From NCBI GenBank assembly GCA_029204225.1, contig CM055095.1, positions 70,391,957 to 70,455,956 on the forward strand: a stretch of 64,000 bases of DNA, read 5' to 3'. This DNA comes from Diphasiastrum complanatum. Its lineage: Eukaryota; Streptophyta; Lycopodiopsida; Lycopodiales; Lycopodiaceae. Position numbers and translations under genes: made by a program. The notes beneath the pieces were generated by a model that saw only the letters and a program-made list of their open reading frames with translations, had not been told where the DNA came from and made no database searches. Position 1 is the stretch's first letter; the number at the start of each line of letters is the position of its first letter. Shown piece by piece: positions 13,801 to 27,400 of this stretch.

Positions 13801-15654
13801 CAAGTTAGACAGGATGATTTAAAGCTATAGGGATATGTGGATGCTGATTGGGATGGAGATGCGGAAGACCGAAGATCTACTACAGGTTATGTTTTTAGTC
13901 TTGGTTCTGGTGCTATCTCTTGGAGTTCAAAGAAGCAACCAGAGGCAGAATATCGAGCTACTAAGAGTGCAACATGTGAAGCAATATGGTTGCGAAGGAT
14001 TCTACATGATCTACATATGGTACAAGATTCACCTACGGTACTTCAATGCGACCATGGAAGTGTGCAAAGGTCATGCATTAGGAGATCAGTGCAATGTGTA
14101 GCACACGACGTCCACACAATGCTGGGGTAGTCCCTCATTAGCATCACTCCCATCTGCCTACAGTTCGTGGCATTGTTTGTGAAAACTTGAACCACATGCT
14201 TGACCCCAATATTAACAACTATAGTGCTGACAATCTCGTAGATGAAGCTGGCTGTGATGGCTGCACCACCTCGAGTGGCATCCATGCCATGCAAGAAGGC
14301 TATGCCAAGCGGGCACGAGACTAGGATATTGATGACGGATCACCAACAAGTGTTAGTCCATCCATCACTCAGTATCGAGCATCCATATCTGCCAAACAAT
14401 TTTCCATCATTCAATAGACATATTTGTTGCAACTTGGGCCTACCCCTCTCTGCTGTATGTGGGGCTGTCGTAGTCTAACACGCCCTGTGGTGTGGTGGAT
14501 TGACCAAACTGAAGGGGGGTTAGATGATGGAGCGTTAGATGTTGGATCTCTCTGCCTCTCTCTAGCGGGATCAACCTCGTGAAAAGGTGCATCTACTACT
14601 GATGATGTTATGGGATGGGAAGGGCCTGCCTTTGATCCTAAAGTCCGACGAAATACATGTGGACCTGATGAACTAGGCCATGATGTTGTGGCTCAAACGA
14701 GAGGAGAGCTCCTGGACCATGCATATGGCACTTAGACCATGCCTTGCTGCTGCCCCCTGAATAGAACTTTGTGCCGGTCTCACTGTCAAAGTGGATGAAC
14801 CATTGGGCCCATAGATATCCATCAATCTCTAGGCCGCCTCATCAAATATCCTGGGACAAGGAGCTATGCCCAAATGCCACCCATCTGGCCCTCTGAGCCG
14901 CAATAGCCCTAACCCTGGTGAGAGATCTAGTGAAGATCCCACCACAGTGGAAACATCTCCATCTATGGGTATCTAAACAATGCTGCGTACCCACGTCGCC
15001 CTTTATGAGCTCAACCTTTTTCCAAATGCCCCTACCAGCGAGCGACATCCTGTCAGTATGGAATCAATCTTGCAAAAGAAGAACCAAACAAGCAAATGTT
15101 TAGTACATTTCCCAAACCCTAAATATCTGCATGCATTCTTCCACATTGAACTGATTGTACATCAGCCCTCAAAACTTGTGGCAACACGACATCGAAGAAA
15201 AACCTTAAAATTTGCTTTTTAACAATGGGTTCAAGTTGGAAACATCACATAGCTTTCTTTTTTTTTAGAGTCATTTTGTGATACTCTGTTTGTTTCAAGG
15301 CTAAGGTGTGAGGAGAGTGGTATCTAGCATAAACAACTTGTTTATGCAGTGAGAAACATTCCATGTCCTACCATCTATTGTGAGTGCGTTTATGAGATGA
15401 GAAAGTTTGCGGAGGATATGCAGTATTGGCAGATTGTAAAAGAGATTGAGATAAGAAGGTTGCTTGCTGATCAACCGAGGAGGTGAAGGGATGGAGAAAA
15501 GTGGTTAAGGACGAGGTGTAAGTGGGAAGACTTGACAGAGAGAAAGCAGGGCAAGGGTGACGGATGGGGCGGTGTGTGTGTGAGAGAGAGAAAGAAAGAA
15601 AAAAAGAAAGAAAGCTTTATTAACGTCTTTTGGGCACCCGTGGGTGCATAAGAC

Positions 15655-15728
<74 letters not shown>

Positions 15729-18374
15729 AAGAAAGAAAGAAAGCTTTATTAATGTCTATACTGGTGGGTGCCTGAGGGGAGCTCTGTGATGGATATGCCA
15801 AATGAATCAAGGAGGAAATGGGAAGCCTGTGAGAACCACGACAGTCGGTAGCCCTGGTCATGAAGGAAGTGTGAGGAGGCAAGTAGGGCCCGTGTATACC
15901 TCGTGTCTGCATCTGGTAGATCTTGAACTCTCTGAATATATGCGATGAGCTGGAAAGCTGCAGCTATCTGAATGGGTGGAACGGCAAACTCTGCAAGAAG
16001 AATCTCGTGCGGAACCGAGGACTTCGCCCGAATCATACGAGCTAGCATGGTGGTCTGTAATCGTGAAATGCTGTCCTAGTGTACACCATGTCTCTGCTGC
16101 ATACAAGGCTGTGGGAGTGATAGTAGTGTCAAAAAGTCGGCACTTACTGCGAGCATCTCTGATGGACTTATTGAAGCTGAACTGCTCAAGCTGAACAAGG
16201 GAGGAATGCCCCTTCCCAAGTCGAGTGGTTGCTGCTTGTCGCATGCTGAAAGTAGGACCAGAAAAGAGTATCCCCAAATATGTATACGAGGAAACTACCT
16301 CTAAGGCCCGTACATCAAGCATGAGCTCCTGGCGCTGCATGAAGGCTCGAGAAGTGTTGAAGACCATATCCTTGGTCTTCGCAGTGTTCACCCCCAATTC
16401 CCATCTGGTACAGAAACCCTGTAAACAATCTAGCTGCCTCTGTAAGCCCTCTCTGGTCGTGGATACTAGTACCACATCATCCGCATACAAGAGAATAGCA
16501 ATCAAGATGGTGCCAAGTCTACAGCCAGCTCCTCCACACTATGAGATGGCTCGCTGTAACTCATCAATGTACAATCCAAAAAGGACTGGCGAAAGAGAGC
16601 ATCCTTGTTTCACTCCAATGGTGCTCCAAATGTGATCAGAGATACCACTACCATGTCGGAAGCATCCCAAGACCTTCTCATAAAGAGCCATCACTGCCAG
16701 AACAATATCCGTGGAGAAACCAAGATCCCGAAGTCTTTGAATGAGTAGGGAGCGTGGTACAGAATCAAAGGCTTTCCTGAAGTCCACAAAACAGCTGTAA
16801 ACCCTTTCTTTCCTGTGCTTAGCTTCCTCAATCAAAGCTCTAAGTGTGAAAATATGGTCAGTGGTAGAGTAATGAGCCCGGAAACCTGCATGTCCCAATG
16901 CATGTAATCTCCTCGATTCCGCCTCTGAGCTTACTGCAGACTGGAGTATGGTACCATAAAGCTTAGTGAGGACATGTCCGATCCTGATAGTGCGGTAGTT
17001 ACCAGGAATCATGGGATCACTATTTTTATGGATAGGATGGATGATGTTGGTGCACCAGGATGAAGGGAAGCCAGAGACAACGGCGGAATTGAGGAGAGTG
17101 GCTAGTGTGGGAGCAAGGAGGTCGGTAGCATGGATTAGGAGTTCAGACTCAAGGTCTTCAATGTCTCTTGCATTATGGGGTTTCATTTTCTTGATGGCCG
17201 CAAGTACCATGTCAGCGGTGAAGAAGGTGAACTGAGAGGGACGAGGGGAGATAGAGATAGGTGCGTCAGTAGGTATGGTATATAGACTGGTAGCGTAGTC
17301 GGTCCATATGCGAAGGTCTTCCAGGAGAGGTGGTGGAGTACGAGGGATAAACTCACGCCAAAAGGTGCCTGAAGAAGAACTGAAAAGAAGGTCAACGAGG
17401 CGTTTTCCTTTAGAGTCATCATAAGCACGCTTTTTCCGACGGAGTATGCGATGGTAAGAACGTCGAGCAGAGCGAAGGAGGTGAGGCTCATGACTGCGTG
17501 CATGGGTGACAAGATGATGAAGAGAGCGACACTTGGTATCATACCATGGAGGGTGTGGAGGGCGTAGCGACGAGGGACGTGTGTGTTTGCCTTTATGGGC
17601 CTTGGATGGAAAAGCTAGAGAAGCAGCATCATGAAGAGAGGTGCTAAGGAAAGCTGTTTGAGTCTCGAGTGTACTATCGTGCGGAAACGAATGGAGTAGG
17701 GAGGTAAGAATTTCCCAATAGACTGGTGCGTATAAAGAGCTGAATGTATAGCTGGGTGCCCGGGTAAGCAGGGGATGTGAGGATAACTGAGGGGGTGGGA
17801 GGCGGCCGATAGCGAAGGAGAGAAAGGAGTGATCAGAGAGAGTGGTGGGGGAGATGTGAAAATCAGAGATGAGAGGTATGGAGGATGGTGATCCCATGAG
17901 ATAGTCCACAACACTATGTCCGCCACTATGAGGATGACAAGTATAACTGTCGGAATCTGGCCAGCAAGTTGTAAATGGCTCACTCATGTGCCTCTCCATA
18001 CTGCAACAAATGCTCACCATAGGGGGTAATAGGTCCCAAGCTGTCGTCTGAAACCCTGGTAACTCCCACCTCATCGTTGTCAAGAGCATGAATGTGTAGC
18101 TGGTCGGTGATGTCATAAAACTCAGACTGTTGTGAGGAGTATCGAGCATTAAAATCCCCAGTGAGGAGAATATGCCCTCGCTCTACAAATCTGATAATAT
18201 TAGGTGACAAATCAAGGTATGGTGAACCTGTGCCCTCTGCAAAGGATGAAGACTCTGGAGGAAAGTAACAAGCCGCCACAAAGAGGTCCCTGTCCAAACC
18301 AATGTCCTGTCCAACAATACGAATCCAGATATAGCGTGCATGCTCGTCATGTCTGATGAACTCGATGCTCGAGT

Positions 18375-18464
<90 letters not shown>

Positions 18465-21400
18465 ATTGATTGATTGATTGTAATAACATCCACGGCCAAT
18501 AAGGCTTATGGGACAAAATTTCTAATCAATGTAGGTGATGTTGGTATGTCTACATATGGTGGGCTATCTAATTGTGGAGAAGGTGACTATAGTTGTTGCA
18601 TGAACATATCTAGTGACTTCTACGTAAGCTCTTTCATTCATATATGAGCTAAGCTAACATATAGCATTTGGCTATTTCTCACATGTGATCTTGAGATCGG
18701 ATACGATGTATCTCAACTCCTACTGTTAGAGCTAGTATAAGCATGAGGAGGAGCCATGTTAGTATAGCTGACTAGGATAGTGATGAATTCCACAAAATTA
18801 TATAAAAGTTTTTTCAAGCTAGTGAAAATGCTTATATTGTCCCATTGTCTCATCAAATGTCCATGTAAGAAGTACAGATTTTTGGTAACAATGCGATAGT
18901 AATGACATGGCTGAAAATTGAAAGATATTTTCAGAGCAACAAAGAAAAGTGTAATGATTTCAGTAGATGGTTGCATGCTATTTCATTTGTTTGATTGATG
19001 TCTCTATAGTGTCTTTTCATTGACACTTTCTCTCTTTTAGTTTAGATGCATCAAAGTTTAGGTTCTAAGATTTGATTGCTGCAAATGTAGGTGCCATGTT
19101 ATGGAGGTGGAATCTTTTGAAAATGAAGAAGTGGCCAAGCTTTTGAATGAATGGTTTGTAAGCATCAAGGTAATTTTTATTAAGTGATGCCATTACTTGC
19201 TATAAGTTAGCACATTACTTCAGGATGCAGTTTCATTACTTGCTAGAAGTTAGCACATTACTTTGGGATGCAGTTTGTGTGGGCTTCCCTTGGTTCTTCT
19301 TGATGCACTTAAGTAGTGCTACCCAACGGGTAGTTCTTATTCCAAGGGCTACTATTGAGCTTGAGACCTCATCATCTTAAAGCTAGATCCTATACAATAT
19401 TAAGTGCTTGCACCCCATACCATAGATGCTCACTTGTCAGGATGATTTTCCATAGCTGATATACTCTTAGCCTTCTCCTTGTCCACAACGCTCATAGAAG
19501 TGCTTCTCCAAGATCCTGGACCTCCATTCTTGCTTTACTCATGGGCGACCAAACTCTCAAAAGGTGATAAGCTGGCATTTGATGCCTTTTAAGGTTAAAG
19601 CAAATATACATCATCATGGAAGGAGATCATGAAAGGGTTTGTGCAGCATTTCAGTGTTTAGTGCTCTTTCTTACATATGTATTTAGTAAAAGGCTTATTA
19701 TACAAGGAACGCTTCACCATTGACTTCCAAATGATATATGTGACAAGTTTGACCAGATGCGTGTTAGATGCATAGCTATGCTTACAACACTTGTGACTAC
19801 TTAACATTCTTTTCTGAGATGTTGGCATTTCATGCTTCTAAAAGCTGAAAAGAATCGTCATCTCTATGGAAGGGTTTGTGCGCTGTTCATGTGCTTTTTC
19901 TTACTATGACGTAGCTTATTCACAAATCAATAGCAGTGACATTCCTTGTAAAATAAGCCTTTCACCACATACATTTCATTTGTACTACAATTATCCCAAA
20001 TTACTATCAAGGGTAAGTTTTTTCCCGGGTTGATTCTTTGCATAAAATTCTACTTGTGACAAGACACATCATGTATTGGAACTTCAGAGCTCCTAGAAGT
20101 TCAATATCATATAAAGTCGCTATCAACTGAATTTGCAACTTTGGGAGTTGCTCAAAGAGCCGAGGACACGGATCAGAAATCTTGAAACACCAATAATCTA
20201 TTAAACATTGCTAGAACATCGAGGATTTACAGCTTTATGTATTAAAAATTCTAGTCTTTGCTGAGATTTCCTTTGGATCTAGCTAATTATATCATAGAAT
20301 CTTGATCCTCTCAAAAGATACAAAAATATTGCATGATGGAAGAAGGTTTTGCCCTATAGTAGTGAGTATTTTTTAATTTACTAGAAGTGCATATTCACCC
20401 ATGTAGTTTTGCTGCCTTGAGCTAGTGATATGCCCTTTTATTTCAAATGCTCCATGTCAAAAGTAAGCAGGATCAAGCTTTTTGCTTTCAAACGCAACTG
20501 GTCTACCATCCTGGTAAAGGACCGCTCCTACAACAAAGTCACTAGCATCCATATCCACCACAAAAGGTCAGTTAGGATCGACAATGTGTAAAATTGGAGC
20601 CTTAAAAACACAGTGCTTGAGAGTTTCAAAACTCTCATTCATTTTGTCAGTCCATGTTATCAGTGGACTCTTTCCGCGGCTACATTTCTTCTTCACCCCC
20701 TAAAAAACGTTCGTTAGGGGCAATGCTATTAAAGCATAGTCCATAATGAGCCTGTGAAAGAATCCTGTAAAGCCCGAAAAGGATTTCATATCACGAACTG
20801 TTTTCGGCTGCGGCCATTCACATACCTTACGAACCTTATCATAATTGATCTCAATACCATGATTAGATATGATATGGCCCAGGTATTTGAGTTTAGTTTG
20901 AAGGAACTCACATTTTGACTCCTTAGCATAGGTCTTTTCTTGCCTTAGGAGACTTAAGGTGATACGAAGATGCTCTTCATGCTCCTTAAGGGTCCGACTA
21001 CAAAGTAATTTGTCGTCCAAATACACTACCACAAACTTTTCTAGATATGGATGAAGAATATCATTCATCATATGCTGGAAAGTGGCAGGTGCATTTGTGA
21101 GTCCAAAAGGTAAAACTAAAAACTCATAATGACCGTACTTGGTTTGAAAAAGTCTTAGGAACATCCTCGTTCCTAATCCTTATTTGATGGTATCCCCATC
21201 TAAGATCAATCTTGGAGAAATGCTTACCTCCATTCAGACGATCCATTAGATCCCATCCATCCTAGGTAAGGGATATCTCCCCAAGGGGACATACTAGGCC
21301 AAATGTGGCACATTCTAAGAAGTTCTTGCAACTGCCTAGAAATTTCAGCCTCTTCCTTAGTGCTAACCCTGTATGGAAAAGGGATACAGGCTTGCTTATC

Positions 21401-24400
21401 GAGAAGTAACTCTATATGATGGCCGACACTCCTTTGGGGAGGTAGGCCATCGGGTAGTTTTTTAGGAGAACCATAGCTAAATTCTTGCCTAAGTTTGTTA
21501 AAAACCTTGCCTTCATGAATTCAACAAATGAGCCATTATGCAAAAAGGTTACACTATGTGTCACATAGTCCTTTTTTAAGGACTCATTCTTGGAGTAAAA
21601 CCACGCCTTTCCTAAGATTATGTCTACACTACCCCCGATGCCATTTTCACCACATACAAATGGTAATTTGGCGCGGTGGCCATCTTGAGTTTATGCACCA
21701 ATTTAGAATTAATAAAATTATGGGTTGAACTATCGTCTAAAAGAATAGTCACGACCTTGAAAAAACCTTACATACTCCATGCAAATAGAGTCATTAAGTT
21801 CCACAAAGGACCCATCTTAACTAAATATCTCATTTCAGATTTATAATAGCAAAACGAGCTGATTTATTTTCTACATATAGCTCACTTTGTATCAGCGCTA
21901 CTCCTATCATAATTGTGGATCTTTGAGGAGTAGGGATGAAAAATGTGGAGTGAATATGTGGGGCTTCACTTCTTGCCAAGGCCACCACATTATTGATTAG
22001 TTTTCGGCTTTTGTTGGTATTTTTCCAAACCATATTTTTTATTTAGCTTGTATCTGAGTATTTAGTCACTCAAGTACTAAAGTTTCTATTGCATCTTTGA
22101 AAATATCCTTTCTTGGAAGAAGATTCCTGCTTGAGGGGGGCTAAAGTGTTTCCCATCTTAGCCCCTCGATCATTGTCACTAAATGCATGCTTGTATGTCT
22201 ACAAGCTTTGCACAAGTTTGAATTTTTTCATGTTTCTTGGTTCTTTTTGCAGTCAAGTATTCCAAGTAAAACCATTTGAGTTTCTTAGTGTGAAATTTGC
22301 AGTATCTCAATCACATTATTGCTCAAAGTGAAGCCTCCTCGACAATATTGTCATAAGATTTTTTTGAAATGCAGGTTGATAGAGAAGAGCGACCAGATGT
22401 TGATAAGGTACATTTTGAGTACCTCTTGTTGATTTTGTGTGCCATTCGTCTAGGCTATAGCTAAAACTTAAGTTCACTCTACTAATGCACTTTGTGGGAG
22501 ACATACTTGCATGGTTAGTTTACAAATTGTGTTGATCTTTTTATATGATTCAAATATGAAGTATTGGAGCTTGTAATTTAAAAGAAGTGGCAAGATAATG
22601 TTGCAATGAAGGAAACATGTTTATGTTCCTCTTTGTCAACTTGTCAAGTTTATCTAACTTACAAAATTTTTACTTGATAATAGGTATACATGACATATGT
22701 TCAGGCAACTCAAGGAAGCGGCGGTTGGCCTATGAGTGTTTTTCTTACTCCTGAGCTTAAACCATTTGTTGGAGGGACATACTTTTCTCCAGAGGACAAA
22801 TTTGGGCGTCTCGGCTTCAAAACAGTGTTGAGGTTCAATGCAACACAAATAATTCTCATTCACATCACTACGTGATTTGCATATGAATGTAGAAAAATTG
22901 TCTTTTAGCTTCCTAAGAAAACTCGTTTTAGCAGGCAATAACCTTAATATGTAATTTGGATGACAAACTTTGGGAATAAATGCTTATTGCTTTTCCTTTT
23001 TTACATATTTTGAGAGTTATTTGAAATCTTAATACTATTTTTACCTTTCATTCTGGCTTTCTTAGATTAAAAAATATGTGATCTAGTGACAATTCGACAA
23101 TTGCTATTGTTCCCATCATAGATTGTGGAACAATAGATGCAATTGTAGGCAAAATATTTTGGACAAGGGCATCTATATGGGCCATGGATTTACATTAGTT
23201 GTTAGTTGTCATTTGAACCATATACTTGTTGAACTTGGGGCTTGTTAATGTATCCTTACTATCAGTGGTTGATTTATCATAGAGTAGCTCTTAGCTTAAA
23301 TCAACTTAACATCAAATTAGCTCATTGTTCAGCTTGCTCTCAGCAACATATTCACTCTCTTTGCTCTTGTTCTCATTATTCGATCACTACATCTGCTAAC
23401 TACTTTTTATTCATTCTAAGGATGATTTGGTGATGCTTTTTCCATAACTTGATATGATAACACTTTTTTGGCATAGAGGGCCCAAATCCCCTTTTAATTT
23501 GCTCATATCTTCGTGTCAGCTTGGATTTAAAAGTATTTTGCATCACATGATTGCTTTTTGGAGAAAAGACTAGTTCTTCAATTTATGCTTCTAGTTTCCT
23601 CTATAGTGGTTAGATTTTCAATCTTGATGTGATTATTGCATTTCACAATGAAGGGCAATCAAAACTCAAAATTTTCCCACGTCTTAAAACTGTGTCGTTT
23701 TCATAATCCTCTTTTGTGATCTTTTTTGGAGATTTTGATATCATTGTGTTTTCTACAATAAGACACTTTTATTCTACTTTACAATTGCTCATTTGAATTT
23801 CTACACGAGTCACTTAGTTTTGCACTCTTCAAAGTTTTTGGACTTCCATCTTTTTCCTACTTTTTTGTGTACTATTTTGAGTTTTTGTACAAATTTGTAT
23901 TTCCTGCAATAGTGCGCTTCTCTACTTATACTTTACACATTACTAGTTGGATATGTAGTTCAATTTGTGATTTCTCAATTTTCACTAAGTTTGTGGGCCA
24001 TCTTATTTTGTATTTGTCTTTTTACTTTTTAGGAGATTCTTAAAGACACTAGTCTTTCTATGGTAGGTGCTTCTATTGCACTCATTTATACCCGTTCCTA
24101 ACATTCTTGGATAGGAATGGGTAAAGTACTGTTTCTAAGGAATGGCCGTTTTGTTCCTTGGGAATGGATTTTCATTGTGCCGTCCCTAATGTACGCAATC
24201 ATTCCTGTTTTTGAAATAAAGCCAGAAAAAAAAGATTTACACCTATTTACTATGACCTATGAAGGTCAAGAGCCTGTTCCTAAGTTTCTAATCTTGTTCC
24301 CGTTCCTAACAGTTCCCAAGTTCATGTGTAAAAAAAGTGTTAAGAGTTCTATTGAACCTAAGTTCCTAGGACTTCCAGCTCCTATTCTTGTTCTTGTGCC

Positions 24401-27400
24401 TAAGCTCCTGTTCCTGTTTCTGAGTTCTTGTTCCTGTTTCTAAGTTCCTATTCCCCCTTCCTGTTCCTAAGTTCCAAGTTCCTGTTCTTGTTGCTATTCT
24501 GTACTTGATTTTTGTTCCTATTCTTATTCTTGTTTCTAAGTTTTGTTCCTAAGACCGACTTTAACTTAGGTTTCAACTTAGGAACATGAATAGGATCCCG
24601 TTCCTATTCATAAGGTTCATTCCTATTTTTGTTCCGGTTCCTGATTCTAAGAGCATCTTTAACTTCGGTTTCAACTTAGGAACACGAATATGAACAAGAA
24701 CATAAATGCTTACTTCATGTGCAAAAACCTTTTCTAGCCCTGAAAAAAATGATCTAATCACTTTTCTAAACAGATTTATCCACTTTGAAGTTATTTTTTT
24801 AAAAAAGTTTTTATTTTTCTAATTTTTAGAAATGGTTCCTAGAACGGTTCCGTACTGTTCCTGGCAACTATGATTGCACTTTACATCTTTTAAATATGCT
24901 ATCTGTAAGTTAGGGAGATTGTAGCTCATTTTTTTTTGTTATAACTTTTCTTTAGTTGTTCATATTCTTCAAGTCAAAATACCATAAATCCATAGTACAG
25001 AGTTGTTCCATTTTTATTACAATATTTTCGCCACTACAGCATGTCATTTGAGGCTTATTTTTCTTGGTACAATGGAACCTGGTATTCTTCTATGCCATTG
25101 ACACTTCTTTTTAGTTTCTGTATGGATTCCTCCTATGGGTGATCATACCTCTATGGGGTATGGTCCAGCACTTTTAATAATCATAGTAATTAACGCTTGC
25201 AATCCGTGGAGAACCATTGCAGTTTCGAAAAACCAATCTAGTTTTAAGTATGGTCCAATAGACGACCCTGTCCTGTTCAGTATATATTGATATATGCTCC
25301 AAAAAGCCTTCTTAATGCAGCCCATTTCTTCCAATCTCCTTTGTTTAACCTTTGACTATTCCTTCCTTGACTGTGGCGTTGCATGAGTGTAAGATCATCT
25401 TCTAGATATTTTTGAGTGCTACTCAGTTTCGCACTATTCTGTAAAACAAATTTCCTTGCTTTCTAATTGAAAAACTTCATTGACAAAATTTTGTGCTTCC
25501 TCTGAGTTTTTTGCCCAGTCGAGACTCCTTAACCCTCCTTTGCTAATCCCAGATTTTTGAAGAGTAAGATAGAGATTTCCCGCTTTGGAGAAGCTTTCAA
25601 AAGTCAATTAGCTTTGAGGCTGCCTTCTACCTTATCTAGACACTCCTTGATTTCATTACCGATCCTCAAAAGCTAAATGCTTCTCCCTACCATTTTTTTG
25701 CTTTATTGGAGGTCCTCAAGAGTTGATTTTCTTCCTTCTAAGCTTGAAATTTGGTGACGTGTAGAATAAGGAAGATGCTGCAATCAATTATTGTAGAACA
25801 GTAGCAAATTAAATATTTTCACAATTATACTGCAGGAAACAAGCTGGACTAAGCTAAGAGCTGCTCTAAAATCAATCAACCACTAATAACGAGGCCCCAA
25901 GGGTCTTTACATTGTTTGTCTCCACAAATAAGGGCTAGTACCTCTGACTTAGGGGTAGCGTCAAATGATGACCATATGACTCATGAATGATTTTAGTAAA
26001 TACCAAATAATAAGTCATGGACCCAAGGCTGAAAACTCAATAATTGAAATAAAAATTGATAACAAGTGCAAATCCATGTTCCATATATCAATCCCTATCC
26101 ATAATTTTTGGCCAATAACTCTCCCTCTTCAAAAAGTACATTTTCCTCAATGTTTGGTGCAATGAGAATGATGATGCAGCAGAAAATGAAAATGTGAGAG
26201 TTGACAAAACAAAGATGATGAAATTTCAAAAGACATGCTAATATTGCAAAAGGAGGACAATACACCAAAAGTATGTATTGAAGAAGCTGCAAAATTATAC
26301 ATCTCAAGGAAGAAACTGGAAATTGGGAATGCAATACAAATGAATCTATATATTGTGGAAGTAGCAGAATATATACACCAAAAATGTTGGGCTTGTGGAA
26401 TCGTGACATATTATCTCCAAACTGTAGATTACTGTAATGAAAAATTGGATCACACTGTATGTAGATTACTGTAATGAAAAGATTGGAGCTACAATATGAT
26501 GTGATCATCAGTCACCCCATTATGATTAGAAACTTTCATAAAATATGGTCGAGAGTGTGCTAAAATGAGATGCATAACCAAAAAGACGTGAAGATACGAG
26601 GAAGTCATGCAGCGCTGAGGGGGGGTTTAATATAATTGCCAAGGGAGAGCCAAGATCACCAAGTCTAGGTGGAAAGATGCAATAGCCTGGAAGTAATCTC
26701 ATACTAGCCTGGAAATGTGGGTCTACAGTAGTGATAATGCAATAATAACAACTATGTTGAAGGAATTAGGAGTATGTTTCCAATACCAATAGGTACAAGC
26801 CAGCCAAGCAGACTATGAAGTCCATGTAGATGCTTAAATACACGGCTCTGTTTAGACATAGATACACGAAGCTGAACGCATAGTTCAGAGTGGCAAATGG
26901 ACAGGTCTTAGTATTAGATATCTTGGAAGAGGGCAATGGATCCCAAGGTTGTTGCATAGACTAGCATATAGCAACAAAATAAGGAGTTCAAATCAATCTT
27001 TGTTGCCTGCACGTTGCCATCGTCTGATGGCTGCTACTTGTTAAAGGGTAGCTAAATGAAACTACCTGCCTATGGATTCACTACATGCCTGATTGGGTTG
27101 CGAATCATTGTTAAAACACGAAGTTGAAATTGTTACGTAACGAACCTCTAGATGGGACAACCATATTGTAATGCTCTTTTACTCCCTGAAAACCAGGAAA
27201 TCAGAAGGTAGTGTACTAGACCCCAACCGCACTTATAATCAGGCAAGTTAGTGCCAGTCATTATCTTGCAAAGCAACTAGAACCTTGATACTTTGCATTG
27301 AGAAGAATTGGATCCTGCTTAAGTATTGGGGTCTTCTGCTAAAATTTCAATGTTGTTGAAAACTCCAGTGACCTAAGTCTTTAAGCAAGCCCCAATTCGG

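Noticed and set aside
15505-15912. Ser/Leu-repeat open frame over the (GA)n tract
   Set aside because: Translation of a microsatellite and LINE 3' end; the same holds for the frames over the CT arrays at 50.3-50.6 and 60.3-60.5 kb.
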